Part shown: positions 26,257 through 35,109 of the stretch, one piece after another
Layout of the letters: each line of letters begins with the position of its first letter
How positions within the stretch are numbered: position 1 is the first letter of the stretch
Position numbers and translations under genes: made by a program
Origin: Lachnospiraceae bacterium
GTDB lineage: Bacteria; Bacillota; Clostridia; Lachnospirales; Lachnospiraceae
Reading direction: 5' to 3'
Assembly: GCA_024403255.1 (NCBI GenBank)
Contig: JAKSSE010000005.1
Location: forward strand, 1 to 48,148
Length of the DNA: 48,148 nt
The notes under the pieces: generated by a model
What the model was told of the DNA's origin: nothing
What the model saw: the letters and a program-made list of their open reading frames with translations, nothing else
The model's database searches: none

Positions 26257-27564
26257 TTACAATAATTTCAATAATCTTCCTGAGCACCCCGGAACATTGA
26301 CTCCTCCGTTTAGCTCAACCTCTTCACCAGTCATCAGATCAAGAGCCCTGTTTGTGCCCCTGTCAAAGCCGGCAAACCAGTCACCATCTCCAGCATTTAC
26401 GCAGACAAGAACTCTCTCATCCCCGCAGTTTCTTTCAAACACACATGCAGGATTTGTAAGACAGACAGAAGTAAAATCGCCATAATTAAGCGCCTTACTA
26501 TTTTTCTTAACCTCGGCAAGCTTTGAGATATATTCAGAAAGGTCATTCCATTCCGGCGCATCAAAATGTGGCCTAAGCGCAGGATCTCCGTCTTTTTTAT
26601 CCGCCTTAAAGCCCCACTCACTACCATAGTAAATGCAAGGTATACCAGGCATTCCCATAAGCATGGTGTAGATTGGTTTTAAATGTCTGTCATTTGTAAG
26701 TGTACTTGCAATACGACTGACATCATGGTTATCAACAAAAGATAAAAGGTGCTTACCTTTGTATAAAGTCCAGTTTTCAGGTCCAAACTCACGCAAAAGT
26801 GAATGAACAATCTCAAACATGTTCATGGAATTAAAGCTGGAGTAAAGACCTTTATAACACTCATAGTTTGTAACAGAATGCAGCATTTCATCATTCATGA
26901 TCTGATTATAGTCACCATGAATAGTCTCACCAATCAGATAGAAATCCTGCTTCATCTGTGATGTTCTATAGCGAAGTTCCTTAAGAAAATCTCTATCGAC
27001 CATGTAAGCAACATCCAGTCTTAATCCATCAATCCCCAGATCATCTACCCAGCTTTGAACAGCCTTAAAAATATGTTCTTTAACATCAGGATGACGAAGG
27101 TTAATTTTTACAAGATCAAAATTACCTTCCCAGCCTTCATACCAAAAACCATCGTTATAGTTAGAATTACCATCAAAATTGAGATAGAACCAGTCTTTAT
27201 ACTGAGAGTCCCACTTCTTTTCCTGAACATCCTTAAAAGCCCAAAATCCTCTTCCAACGTGATTGAATACGCCGTCAAGAACGACCTTAATATCTGCTTT
27301 GTGAAGCTCATCCACTACTTTTTTAAAATCGTCATTTGTGCCAAGTCTTGTATCAATTTTATAATAATCCCTGGTGTTATAGCCATGGGTATCAGACTCA
27401 AAAATTGGAGAAAAATAAACTGCATTCACTCCAAGCTTTGTCATATGAGGAATCCAGTCTAAAACCTGAAGGATTCTGTGAGTTAAAACTCCATCATTTT
27501 CAAATGGAGCCCCAGTAAATCCCATTGGATAAATCTGATAAAAAACGCTTTCTTCTGCCCACAT
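26257..27564 (-). CDS. intracellular GH13 alpha-glucan hydrolase (cyclomaltodextrinase/neopullulanase-like)
   Basis: 435 aa, no signal peptide. The alpha-amylase barrel shows all conserved regions: VVLDGVFNHVG, GLRLDVAY (nucleophile Asp184), IGETIHG (acid/base Glu213) and SFVDNHDVSR (Asp281), then MPGIPCIYYGSEWG. WFYLNFDGNSNYNDGFWYEGW resembles the cytoplasmic maltodextrin-degrading branch, without an N-terminal starch-binding domain. Likely splits imported maltodextrins, complementing glgP. It follows proC by nine bases and is followed by a terminator. Confidence 0.92.
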   Translation of the reverse strand: MWAEESVFYQIYPMGFTGAPFENDGVLTHRILQVLDWIPHMTKLGVNAVYFSPIFESDTHGYNTRDYYKIDTRLGTNDDFKKVVDELHKADIKVVLDGVFNHVGRGFWAFKDVQEKKWDSQYKDWFYLNFDGNSNYNDGFWYEGWEGNFDLVKINLRHPDVKEHIFKAVQSWVDDLGIDGLRLDVAYMVDRDFLKELRYRTSQMKQDFYLIGETIHGDYNQIMNDEMLHSVTNYECYKGLYSSFNSMNMFEIVHSLLREFGPENWTLYKGKHLLSFVDNHDVSRIASTLTNDRHLKPIYTMLMGMPGIPCIYYGSEWGFKADKKDGDPALRPHFDAPEWNDLSEYISKLAEVKKNSKALNYGDFTSVCLTNPACVFERNCGDERVLVCVNAGDGDWFAGFDRGTNRALDLMTGEEVELNGGVNVPGCSGRLLKLL

Positions 27565-27573
27565 AAAAAACTC

Positions 27574-28395
27574 CTAGTGTGATGTATGAGCTGAAGCCAT
27601 ATCTCTTGACTTCTTAGTACAAGCGCGAACTGCATCGATAGTAGCTCCGCGGAAATTATTTTTCTCAAGGACGATAGTTCCCTCGATTGTGGTTCCACCA
27701 GGTGAGCAAACCTTATCTTTAAGTTCTCCTGGATGCATCCCAGTTCTGGCAATCATTTTTGCTGCACCCTGTACTGTACGAGCTGCAAACTCGTATGCAT
27801 CATCTCTATGCATACCATCTGCTACAGCACCATCTGCAAGAGCCTCAATGAACATAGCTACAAAAGCTGGACCACCACCTGCAAGAGAGGTAACAACATC
27901 CATATCCTGCTCCTTAACAATATGAGCATGACCAAGACAATTGAAAATGTCAGTTACATAGTTAAGTTCATCTTCGCTAACATTTTTATTTGCTGAAATA
28001 CCTGACATACCTGAGCCAACAAGGGCTGCAATGTTAGGCATTACACGAACGATTTTAAGTTTTCTGCCAAATGCCTCTCCTAGCTTATCCAAAGTAACAC
28101 CTGCCGCAATTGAAATAATAAGAACATCATCCTTTACAACATCCTTAATTTCTTCAATTACTTCTGGAATATTCTTAGGTTTTACACATAGAAACACTAA
28201 CTTTTCAGCAGCAGCTGCTGCTTTATTATCTGTCGTGGTGCTGATTCCAAGCTCTTTTGTCGCCTTATCCAAAGTCTCAAGAGTTCTTGCCGAACCAATA
28301 ATTTCAGATCTCGAAATAAGGTCTGCACCTGTTACACCGCCGATGATAGCTGAAGCCATGTTTCCTAAACCAATAAATCCTACTTTTCTGTTCAT
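27574..28395 (-). CDS. proC: pyrroline-5-carboxylate reductase
   Basis: 273 aa from the ATG at 28393-28395 (MNRKVGFIGLGNMASAIIGG), preceded by GGAGGAAG. The NADPH fold (GFIGLGNMASAI), VRVMPNIAALVGSGMSG and the C-terminal signature KDKVCSPGGTTIEGTIVLEKNNFRGATIDAV are present. It carries out the last step of proline synthesis. A promoter at 28431-28459 precedes it, and the GH13 gene follows in the same direction. Confidence 0.96.
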   Translation of the reverse strand: MNRKVGFIGLGNMASAIIGGVTGADLISRSEIIGSARTLETLDKATKELGISTTTDNKAAAAAEKLVFLCVKPKNIPEVIEEIKDVVKDDVLIISIAAGVTLDKLGEAFGRKLKIVRVMPNIAALVGSGMSGISANKNVSEDELNYVTDIFNCLGHAHIVKEQDMDVVTSLAGGGPAFVAMFIEALADGAVADGMHRDDAYEFAARTVQGAAKMIARTGMHPGELKDKVCSPGGTTIEGTIVLEKNNFRGATIDAVRACTKKSRDMASAHTSH

Positions 28396-28430
28396 TTTTC
28401 TTCCTCCAAAGAACAATAAAAAAATCTAGA

Positions 28431-28459
28431 ATATTATATCACTTAGCTATACTTTTCAA
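28431..28459 (-). promoter_or_regulatory. promoter of proC
   Basis: Minus-strand TTGAAA (28454-28459), 17-base spacer, TAATAT (28431-28436). No clear terminator for the amidase gene is visible in the 94-base interval. Confidence 0.6.
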
Positions 28460-28489
28460 AGATTTTCGTACAGATATTTACTCAAATCT

Positions 28490-29644
28490 CTAGTATAAAA
28501 CTTTTATTATTCCAACCGATATGCCTGTAAGCACTAAACCAAACACAATCAAAAGTGCTACAAACTGATCTTTTGGCAAATCTCTAAAGCTGTTTATAGT
28601 TTCTTCAGTGCTTTCCGCAGGGTCTTCGCCAACCTCATCGCCATAGTCACTGGAAGCCTTTATTGGCAGCGATTCATAGGCCAACTTTGCCAAGGCACTG
28701 CTCTCCTGCTGAATCAGGTAATTTTGCTTTTCCATCTTCGCACGGATAACACCCTGAGTTTCCAAAATAGCATCGTAATTTACAGTAGCAACCATTGCCT
28801 TCTGGTCATCTTCTACTGGATCAATTTTGGAAGGTATTACATAGTCTCCGTTTATTGTCTCTGATGGAATTCCATAGGTTTTTTTCGAGCTAACCTCTAC
28901 CCTATAGTTTTCCTGCGAATAATCCTCTCCCAACTCCTCACTTTTAAGCCCAAAGTATCTCGCAACCGCCTCTGCATCAAGACGTCCAAATCTGGCAAAA
29001 TCCGATAATTCATTTGTGAAAAAAGCATCCTTTTCATGATCCAGGTGCGCATGCTCAACCAAAATGCAAGGGACATCCAATTCCTGGGATGCCCGAAGGA
29101 TACCATAGTAATCCTGCTTCCTTCGATTCTTTCTTGTTTTTATTCCACGGTCAGATAGTCCAATCGCTTTGAACTGCTCCATAATAAGGGTACCCATCTG
29201 ATATCCTTTTCTATTATTATCTCCCCTCCTTGGAATCCAAAGTTCAGAACCGTAATGGGTATGCTTTCCAGACATATTGTAGTGAAGGCACAAAAAGTAA
29301 TCAGCGTTGTAACCTTTTGCTATCCTTGCTCTTTCATCAAGATCAAGATTATCCTCCACATCCTCATGGGTAAGATAAACTTTAACACCCTCGAATTTTT
29401 CAAGGTGTTCCTTCATAGCTTTGGCGGTAACCATAGTGATTTCTTTTTCTACCCAGCCATTCCAGATAGCACCTTCGTTTTTTCCGCCGTGTCCCGGATC
29501 AATAACAACTACAACCTCTTTATTCTCGTCTTCTTCTGCAGCATAGACCGGTTTATTAAAACATAAAAACGAACACAAAAATGACAGCACCAACAAAAGC
29601 GCTGTCATCATGATTTTAGTTTTACTTAAACTGGCCAATTTCAC
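28490..29644 (-). CDS. N-acetylmuramoyl-L-alanine amidase with C-terminal membrane anchor
   Basis: 384 aa. Signal peptide (TKIMMTALLLVLSFLCSFLC...VYAA), then an amidase-3 domain with zinc ligands in DPGHGGKNEGA and CLHYN and catalytic Glu in VEHAHLDH, a less structured region of about 120 residues, and a C-terminal helix (VALLIVFGLVLTGISVGIIKVLY). It would cut the amide bond between MurNAc and L-Ala while held on the outer membrane face. The start is a GTG overlapping the metF TAG (TAGTG), with GGAG 11 bases upstream; an internal ATG at codon 12 is possible. Confidence 0.9.
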   Translation of the reverse strand: MKLASLSKTKIMMTALLLVLSFLCSFLCFNKPVYAAEEDENKEVVVVIDPGHGGKNEGAIWNGWVEKEITMVTAKAMKEHLEKFEGVKVYLTHEDVEDNLDLDERARIAKGYNADYFLCLHYNMSGKHTHYGSELWIPRRGDNNRKGYQMGTLIMEQFKAIGLSDRGIKTRKNRRKQDYYGILRASQELDVPCILVEHAHLDHEKDAFFTNELSDFARFGRLDAEAVARYFGLKSEELGEDYSQENYRVEVSSKKTYGIPSETINGDYVIPSKIDPVEDDQKAMVATVNYDAILETQGVIRAKMEKQNYLIQQESSALAKLAYESLPIKASSDYGDEVGEDPAESTEETINSFRDLPKDQFVALLIVFGLVLTGISVGIIKVLY

Positions 29645-30510
29645 TAGCCTATTATCTCCGAAAGATTATCAATAATACCTTTTGCTACACTAGGCTTATT
29701 CATTGAATAAACATGAATATGATTGATACCATTTGCAATAAGATCAATAATCTGATCTGTTGCATAAGCAATTCCTGCCTGCTCCATTGCAGCTGGGTTG
29801 TCACCAAATCTATCCACAATAGCTTTGAATCTTTCAGGAACATTACAGCCCGAAAGTTTAACTGCATTTTCAACCTGTACAGCACGTGTAATAGGCATTA
29901 TTCCCGGAACAACAGGCACGTATACTCCTGCCTCACGGAGCTTATATAAAAAGCTGTAAAAAATGTTATTATCAAAAAACATCTGACTGACAAGATACTC
30001 ACAGCCAGCATCAACTTTTGCCTTAAGTGCTGCCAAATCCGACTTTCTATTTTCTGATTCTGGATGCATCTCCGGGTTGCACGCTCCGCCGATGCAAAAA
30101 TCGCCCTGCTCTTTTATAAAGGAAACAAGGTCAGATGCATGCTTAAAGTTTGCAAAAGGATCGCCGTCAAATTCCTGTGGTCTGTCACCACGAAGTGCAA
30201 GTATATTTTCAATGCCTTTTTCTTTCATCTCACTTAAAACAGATGAAATCGACTCCTTTGTTGCACCTACACAGGTAAGATGCGATACAACTGGAACACT
30301 ATATTTTTCCTGAATATTTTCAGCAAGTTTAATAGTGTATCCTCTGGTGCTTCCACCTGCACCATAGGTAACCGACATATATGGTGGATTAAGCTCTGCT
30401 ACACCGCCTGCTGCCTTTTCAACCTTTTCAAAAGCCGCATCTGTCTTAGGTGGAAAAACCTCGAAAGATACCGTTACTTTATCGGAATTAATATATTCTG
30501 AAACTTTCAT
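29644..30510 (-). CDS. metF: methylenetetrahydrofolate reductase
   Basis: 288 aa from the ATG at 30508-30510 (MKVSEYINSDKVTVSFEVFPPKT), with GGAGA upstream. Signature stretches VTYGAGGSTRGYT, NILALRGDRPQ, YLVSQMFFDN and VPGIMPI identify MetF, which makes 5-methyl-tetrahydrofolate for methionine synthesis. It is the short, FAD-domain-only bacterial form. The stop overlaps the amidase start; the functional link between the two is not obvious. It connects in pathway terms to the sulfur amino acid genes at 37-48 kb. Confidence 0.96.
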   Translation of the reverse strand: MKVSEYINSDKVTVSFEVFPPKTDAAFEKVEKAAGGVAELNPPYMSVTYGAGGSTRGYTIKLAENIQEKYSVPVVSHLTCVGATKESISSVLSEMKEKGIENILALRGDRPQEFDGDPFANFKHASDLVSFIKEQGDFCIGGACNPEMHPESENRKSDLAALKAKVDAGCEYLVSQMFFDNNIFYSFLYKLREAGVYVPVVPGIMPITRAVQVENAVKLSGCNVPERFKAIVDRFGDNPAAMEQAGIAYATDQIIDLIANGINHIHVYSMNKPSVAKGIIDNLSEIIG

Positions 30511-30570
30511 TTTTCTCCAATCATTGTGCGTAAAACAGTTCCTCAAAAAACACTTTATTATAGCATATTT

Positions 30571-30602
30571 ATAATAAAAATGGGGTGATAAAATATCACC
30601 CC
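30571..30602 (-). terminator. terminator of the PadR/HD-GYP cassette
   Basis: Minus-strand GGGGTGATA-TTT-TATCACCCC followed by ATTTTTATTAT. The stem begins within the last codons of the HD-GYP gene. A TATAAT at 30557-30562 just beyond could serve metF, but no good -35 is visible. Confidence 0.85.
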
Positions 30603-31921
30603 TCGTCACGATACCTGTTATATACTTTTACAATTTCTCTTTGTCTTTCAAAGAATGCATCAACTATTTCAGGATCAAAGTCTGTTCCTTTTCCCTCGTA
30701 GATAATTGCAAAACATTTTTCAAGTGGCATTGCGTCCCTGTAACAACGTTTTGCTGAAACAGCGTCAAACACATCCGCCACAGCCATTATCCTTGCGCAA
30801 AGAGGTATTTCTTCTTCTTTTAAGCCATTAGGATAACCTCTTCCATTCCATTTTTCGTGATGGTTTAAGGCAACCTTATAAGCCATTCTATCTTCCCCAT
30901 CATCTACCAGATGACTAAAAGTTTCTTTTATGATTTTAGCTCCTTCAGCTGAATGAGTTTTCATAATGGCAAATTCTTCATCAGTCAGTTTTCCCGGTTT
31001 TTGAAGAATGTTATCAGGAATACTAATTTTCCCAATATCATGCATTGGTGCAGCCTGTCTTAAACTTTTTAAGTATTCTCTGTTGATATGTTTTTTATGT
31101 TTAGGAAGCTTTGAAAGCTCCTTCGCAATTATAACCGCGTACTCTGATGTCCTTCTTATATGTCCGCCTGTTCCGCCGTCCTTTTTCTCCAAAAGTGTCG
31201 CAAATCCCATAAGCATTTCTTCATGGTAAACCTCAACCATTTTTACTGAAGGATTTTCCATGCAAAGATATACGGAAAGAGTTATAAGCGTTGTTGCAAA
31301 GCACGAAACAAGCACTTCCGGCAGGAAAAGCTGAACCATCATTATGGCATAAGCAAAAACTATACCTGTTATAAGACTGCTCCTCTTGTTTGCTTTTATT
31401 ACATGTAAATTTCTAAAAAATACAACCAGAGTAAAAAGCAAATACAAAGCTACAACAGAAAAACATACATATACCGAAAAGCCCATCGAATACGTAACAC
31501 GCTTTCCTTCAACAAATCGCACGCTTCTCATATTTATCGCGCACAAATACATACCTATCACACAAGGTAAATAATAAATCATCCTGCGCGTTATATCTTC
31601 ACTAAGACGTCCAGAAACTGAAAGCCAGTAGAAAAAATAAAATGTAGCAAAAAGCATTAAGCTTACATAGAATACAAAGTGAAGCTCACCATTCAGCCAG
31701 GACGAAACATTTTTATAATGCGCTGCAGTGTACGCTGTAACTCCATCTAACAATACACTGATTTCTGCACAGACAAGCATCCAGTCGTAATAAACATTAC
31801 AATGATTTTTACCACTAATCTTATCTAGATGATTTCCATCTTTAAGATACAAATATCCAACGTATAGTAACGTCATAAGACATACTATCTGTGTTTTTGC
31901 TGCTATAAAAAAATCCATCAT
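30596..31921 (-). CDS. membrane HD-GYP cyclic-di-GMP phosphodiesterase
   Basis: 441 aa. About seven hydrophobic helices fill residues 10-220; the cytoplasmic HD-GYP domain follows, with HIRRTSEYA, MHDIGKISIPDNIL (HD at 294-295) and HHEKWNGRGYP at 354-364, then ARIMAVADVFDA. Metal ligands and the GYP motif are intact, so cyclic-di-GMP hydrolysis is expected. It is the last gene of a run starting with padR, five bases after the DUF4097 gene. Placement of a signalling phosphodiesterase in such a cassette is unusual. Confidence 0.92.
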   Translation of the reverse strand: MMDFFIAAKTQIVCLMTLLYVGYLYLKDGNHLDKISGKNHCNVYYDWMLVCAEISVLLDGVTAYTAAHYKNVSSWLNGELHFVFYVSLMLFATFYFFYWLSVSGRLSEDITRRMIYYLPCVIGMYLCAINMRSVRFVEGKRVTYSMGFSVYVCFSVVALYLLFTLVVFFRNLHVIKANKRSSLITGIVFAYAIMMVQLFLPEVLVSCFATTLITLSVYLCMENPSVKMVEVYHEEMLMGFATLLEKKDGGTGGHIRRTSEYAVIIAKELSKLPKHKKHINREYLKSLRQAAPMHDIGKISIPDNILQKPGKLTDEEFAIMKTHSAEGAKIIKETFSHLVDDGEDRMAYKVALNHHEKWNGRGYPNGLKEEEIPLCARIMAVADVFDAVSAKRCYRDAMPLEKCFAIIYEGKGTDFDPEIVDAFFERQREIVKVYNRYRDEG

Positions 31922-31926
31922 AATTA

Positions 31927-32667
31927 TTACTTAATATCCAAATCTCCCATATTAAGAGAAACGCTCAAATTTTTACTGCCATCAGTAGTTTTATATTGAT
32001 TATCTACTTCCTTACCGTTAATTATAACATCTCCAAGGTCTACTGCTACATCAAATGATATGTCGCCATCTGAAAGTTCAATATCTACATCACCTGCTGA
32101 ACTGGTAATGCTTCCATTATTAAATACAACTTTTTTTACTTTGATATCCCCAAGATCACCTGATATATCCATATTATCAAATTTGCATCCTTTTATTTCA
32201 ACATCGCCCATATCAAGTGACGAAGTAAACTCTTTTGCAGTAATATCAGAAACCTCGAAATCGCCAACTGAACATACAACATCTATAACATCAACATCAT
32301 CCGCAAGTGTTATTACAACATCCGAAGCTGCGCCCGAAAAAGGAGTGAGTTTAACCTCTTCCTTGCACTCTACAGTCAGAATTCCATTTTCAAAGGTTAC
32401 GACTGAATCTGAAGACTTATTGTTTGAGATCTCAATAGTATTTTCTGAGCCTTTTTCAATCGTTATATTAGACAAATCCAGGTTGAGATGTATTTCTTTA
32501 ACATCACCATCTAAACTTTTAGCTTCCGTACTTACGCTTTTCCCAAAAGAAATTCCACCAAAAATATTTGATAATTTTTTAGTAACATCTACGCTTCCAA
32601 TAATCACACAAATAACAGTAACAACTGATGCAATTATGAGCACTGTATTTCTTAGCTTTGTATTCAT
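31927..32667 (-). CDS. DUF4097 adhesin-fold protein
   Basis: 246 aa from the ATG at 32665-32667, with GAGGAG seven bases upstream. One N-terminal membrane helix (NTVLIIASVVTVICVIIGSV) is followed by a repetitive beta-rich domain with recurring D-hydrophobic-D steps (DLSNITIE, DMGDVEIKG, DLGDIKVKK, DLGDVIING, NMGDLDIK), typical of the DUF4097 beta-helix. These proteins commonly travel with PadR and HAAS-domain genes in Firmicutes; function is unsettled. Confidence 0.85.
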   Translation of the reverse strand: MNTKLRNTVLIIASVVTVICVIIGSVDVTKKLSNIFGGISFGKSVSTEAKSLDGDVKEIHLNLDLSNITIEKGSENTIEISNNKSSDSVVTFENGILTVECKEEVKLTPFSGAASDVVITLADDVDVIDVVCSVGDFEVSDITAKEFTSSLDMGDVEIKGCKFDNMDISGDLGDIKVKKVVFNNGSITSSAGDVDIELSDGDISFDVAVDLGDVIINGKEVDNQYKTTDGSKNLSVSLNMGDLDIK

Positions 32668-32671
32668 CTTC

Positions 32672-33610
32672 TTACTCCTCGTGTCCTTTGGTCTGCTCAA
32701 TACATTTTTTTACAATTGCTCCAACAACAAATATTATCCAGGTTGTTGCCCACGCATGGGTCAAAAAGCTAACTGAAAGATATAAGCAAAGCACAAGCAT
32801 TCCATAAATATCCATTATTGCTGCAAGGTTAGGATTATCATAAACAATTCTTCCGCTACCTTTTGAGTAGGTTCCCCCAATTGTTCCCTTAGGATTTACA
32901 CTTAACAGTTTTTCAATTATTGACCCAATTCCTGCTGATGCAACAATAAGACATACACCAAGGCCAACAAAAACAAATAATCCTGCAACACCCCATTCGT
33001 CTTGAAGAGCTATACATGGAACTACACATATTACTATGAGCATTACACCAATGCTTCTTGCCAAAACAAGGCCCGTACTTTTTCTTCTTTTTTCTTCCTT
33101 TACATACTCTGCAGTCTGAATATTAAGAATGCATTTATCCCTGCCAAGAAAATCCCACTTTTTCATATATGAATTCTGTAAAATTTCAAGTACAACTCCT
33201 ATTCCAACAAGGATAAAAAGGCCAACAGCTGGAAGAGAATTCTGAAGTATAATTGGTGGAACTACACAGCAGATAAAACACATAACTCCAAGTCCGCGTA
33301 AAATAGCTGCAATCGTATGATCCGAAATCATATTCTTTGCTTCCATTTCAGAGATTTCTCTTGTAACTGTAGCATCCTGAATCGACTCTCTAACCTCTTC
33401 AGCAATGCCAAGTTCATCTTTAAGTTCATCTAAGTTTCCAAACTCTGCTATAACCTTCGCAACAGCCTCGTTATCACTTACGCCATCTTCTTTCAGGCTG
33501 TTATATTTATCTTCAGCCATCTCAAGAAGATGCTCCTTTGCCTTTACGACCTCTTTTGTATTTGGCAAGCTTGCAAAAAGGCTTTCCATATATTTTCTAA
33601 TTGTTTCCAT
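32672..33610 (-). CDS. HAAS/permease-prefix domain membrane protein
   Basis: 312 aa. The N-terminal 80 residues (METIRKYMESLFASLPNTKEVVKAKEHLLEM...DNEAVAKVIAEFGN pattern) form the HAAS/DUF1700-type helical domain usually found beside PadR regulators. Five or so membrane helices follow, in two similar halves (CVVPPIILQNSLPAVGLFILVGIGVVLEI and CVVPCIALQDEWGVAGLFVFVGLGVCLIV), suggesting an internal duplication. It overlaps padR by 14 bases and ends four bases before DUF4097. Confidence 0.85.
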   Translation of the reverse strand: METIRKYMESLFASLPNTKEVVKAKEHLLEMAEDKYNSLKEDGVSDNEAVAKVIAEFGNLDELKDELGIAEEVRESIQDATVTREISEMEAKNMISDHTIAAILRGLGVMCFICCVVPPIILQNSLPAVGLFILVGIGVVLEILQNSYMKKWDFLGRDKCILNIQTAEYVKEEKRRKSTGLVLARSIGVMLIVICVVPCIALQDEWGVAGLFVFVGLGVCLIVASAGIGSIIEKLLSVNPKGTIGGTYSKGSGRIVYDNPNLAAIMDIYGMLVLCLYLSVSFLTHAWATTWIIFVVGAIVKKCIEQTKGHEE

Positions 33611-33944
33611 TTTCTACCTCCCTAACGATGAAGTTCTCGATTACTTCTTTTGTAAGATCCCACTCTTTACATTTGTCGTTGTAATATTTTTGACCTTCAT
33701 CCGTAATCTTGTAGTAGGTTCTTTTCTTTCCGCTTGTATCATCCGTAAAACTCTCAACAAATCCTGATTTCTCGAGTCTTGTAAAAGCCGAATATAGCGT
33801 CGTTTCTTTGATAATATACTTTTCTTCAGAAAGATTTCTAATTTGTTTTTGAATCTCATATCCATAACTAGGTTTATCCTTCAAAAGAAAAAGTATTATG
33901 GTGTCATTGTAGCCACGAATTACATCACTGCTGATTTCTACCAT
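33597..33944 (-). CDS. PadR-family transcriptional regulator
   Basis: 115 aa from the ATG at 33942-33944 (MVEISSDVIRGYNDTIIL), with GGAG upstream; codons further upstream would run into the promoter. A winged helix typical of PadR: LKDKPSYGYEIQKQI, TLYSAFTRLEKSGFVES, GKKRTYYKITDEGQKYY, followed by a dimerisation helix. It probably represses its own operon (HAAS, DUF4097, HD-GYP) through the dyad at 33990-34012. Confidence 0.93.
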   Translation of the reverse strand: MVEISSDVIRGYNDTIILFLLKDKPSYGYEIQKQIRNLSEEKYIIKETTLYSAFTRLEKSGFVESFTDDTSGKKRTYYKITDEGQKYYNDKCKEWDLTKEVIENFIVREVENGNN

Positions 33945-33987
33945 AACTACTCCTTTCCTGTTATACTTCGTTTGTCGTACTACGGCT

Positions 33988-34016
33988 ATCATACTTTATC
34001 TGTCGTAGTATGTCAA
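33988..34016 (-). promoter_or_regulatory. padR promoter with an embedded PadR operator
   Basis: Minus-strand TTGACA (34011-34016), 17-base spacer, TATGAT (33988-33993). CATACT (33990-33995) and AGTATG (34007-34012) form a dyad with an 11-base spacer spanning the whole core promoter; PadR-family sites are known to be ATACT/AGTAT dyads of this kind. A second, partial site (ATACT at 33963) lies downstream. Confidence 0.75.
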
Positions 34017-34031
34017 CACTTTTTTCAAAAT

Positions 34032-34057
34032 AAAAAAGTGCCGCCGAAGCGACACTT
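34032..34057 (-). terminator. terminator of the DUF554 gene
   Basis: Minus-strand AAGTGTCGC-TTCG-GCGGCACTT followed by TTTTATTTTG; the loop is a stabilising UUCG tetraloop. It separates DUF554 from the padR promoter. Confidence 0.88.
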
Positions 34058-34076
34058 TGAATAGATTTTTATTTCT

Positions 34077-34784
34077 TTATGGCCAAAGGGCGCATATTAT
34101 TAAGCCTGGAAGCATATTCGCAACCCTTATTTTTTTATCTCGTATCAGATTAAGTCCTACACAAAAAATCATTACAGAGCCAACATAGGATAAATGGTTA
34201 AGTGCCGTATCCGACATAAAAGGCCCCGCAAACATAGCTGCTACAGTTACAACTCCCTGCAAAAGAAAAACTGGTATGGCCGAAAAAATTGCGCCCTTAC
34301 CTCTGGATGCTGCCATAATACAAACTATGATGAAATCAAGAATACCCTTTGCCAAAAGAATAGAGTAATCATGATAAATGCCATCCATGATAGATCCAAC
34401 TATTGCCATAGCACCTATACATACCGTGCAGGATGCATCAACAAAGGCTGAAATAAACTGATTATCTCCTTCGCTTTTTGACTTAACCTTAAGCCAGGCC
34501 CCAAACTTTTCAACCTTGCCGTCGATATCTATAAGCTCTCCGATAACAGTTCCGATAGCGATAGAAACTATCATCATCATGCTGCCCTGGGTAGAAAATG
34601 CATTATCTTCCATAACCAGCATCTTTTCCATAACTCCACCGATTGCGACAAATATTACGGTAACTCCACAGACATTTGTAAGGGCTGTCCCCATGGATTC
34701 TTTAACCCATTTTTTTAATAATATTCCTAAAATACCACCGACAATAATCAGTGCTGTATTTAATATCGTTCCTAATCCTGGCAT
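34077..34784 (-). CDS. DUF554 family membrane protein
   Basis: 235 aa, about seven membrane helices. GTILNTALIIVGGILGILLKK at the N-terminus, FVDASCTVCIGAMAIVGSIMDG and SYVGSVMIFCVGLNLI are hallmarks of DUF554 (YdfK-like). Function unknown; transport is often assumed. Its ATG lies inside the end of the upstream small cysteine-rich gene (13-base overlap). Confidence 0.9.
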   Translation of the reverse strand: MPGLGTILNTALIIVGGILGILLKKWVKESMGTALTNVCGVTVIFVAIGGVMEKMLVMEDNAFSTQGSMMMIVSIAIGTVIGELIDIDGKVEKFGAWLKVKSKSEGDNQFISAFVDASCTVCIGAMAIVGSIMDGIYHDYSILLAKGILDFIIVCIMAASRGKGAIFSAIPVFLLQGVVTVAAMFAGPFMSDTALNHLSYVGSVMIFCVGLNLIRDKKIRVANMLPGLIICALWP

Positions 34785-34933
34785 TTTTCTTTGGTGTCCT
34801 TTTTCTTATCACAGTTTCCCTGACATACGCCTTTTTGTGGGCAGCAACTGCACGTTCCTTTATTTTTTATTATGCGTCTTATCGCAAGCGCTACTATTAT
34901 TATAAGAATAATAATTACAATCGCATTCGCCAT
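34772..34933 (-). CDS. FeoB-associated-type cysteine-rich small membrane protein
   Basis: 53 aa, too short for most ORF callers. It starts MANAIVIIILIIIVALAIRR, a single helix, then a basic segment and GTCSCCPQKGVCQGNC, five Cys in a compact cluster, and a Lys-rich tail with one more Cys. This is the layout of the FeoB-associated Cys-rich membrane protein family, thought to help ferrous iron transport, but no feoA/feoB is present in the window. AAGGTG precedes the ATG. It overlaps DUF554 by 13 bases. Confidence 0.7.
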   Translation of the reverse strand: MANAIVIIILIIIVALAIRRIIKNKGTCSCCPQKGVCQGNCDKKKDTKEKCQD

Positions 34934-35109
34934 ATTTTACACCTTTTTCCCTTCGATGCAAATTCAATTGTCGCTATATGGTCATTTTTACAACATACTG
35001 TGTATTATTTATTTATTTTTTTAATATTATACTATATTTTGTATTGAAAGGCGTATGACAAAGTTTTAAAATTAAAACGTATTCACTAACCTAATAGAAG
35101 GGAGAAAAA

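Noticed and set aside
31927..32667. Tandem DNA repeat in the DUF4097 gene
   Set aside because: The periodicity is at the protein level (beta-helix coils) and the DNA copies are not similar enough to call a nucleotide repeat.
32060..32776. Long plus-strand ORF of 238 codons
   Set aside because: It is the antisense of the repetitive DUF4097 gene; its Ser/Thr-rich translation follows from the codon use of the real gene.
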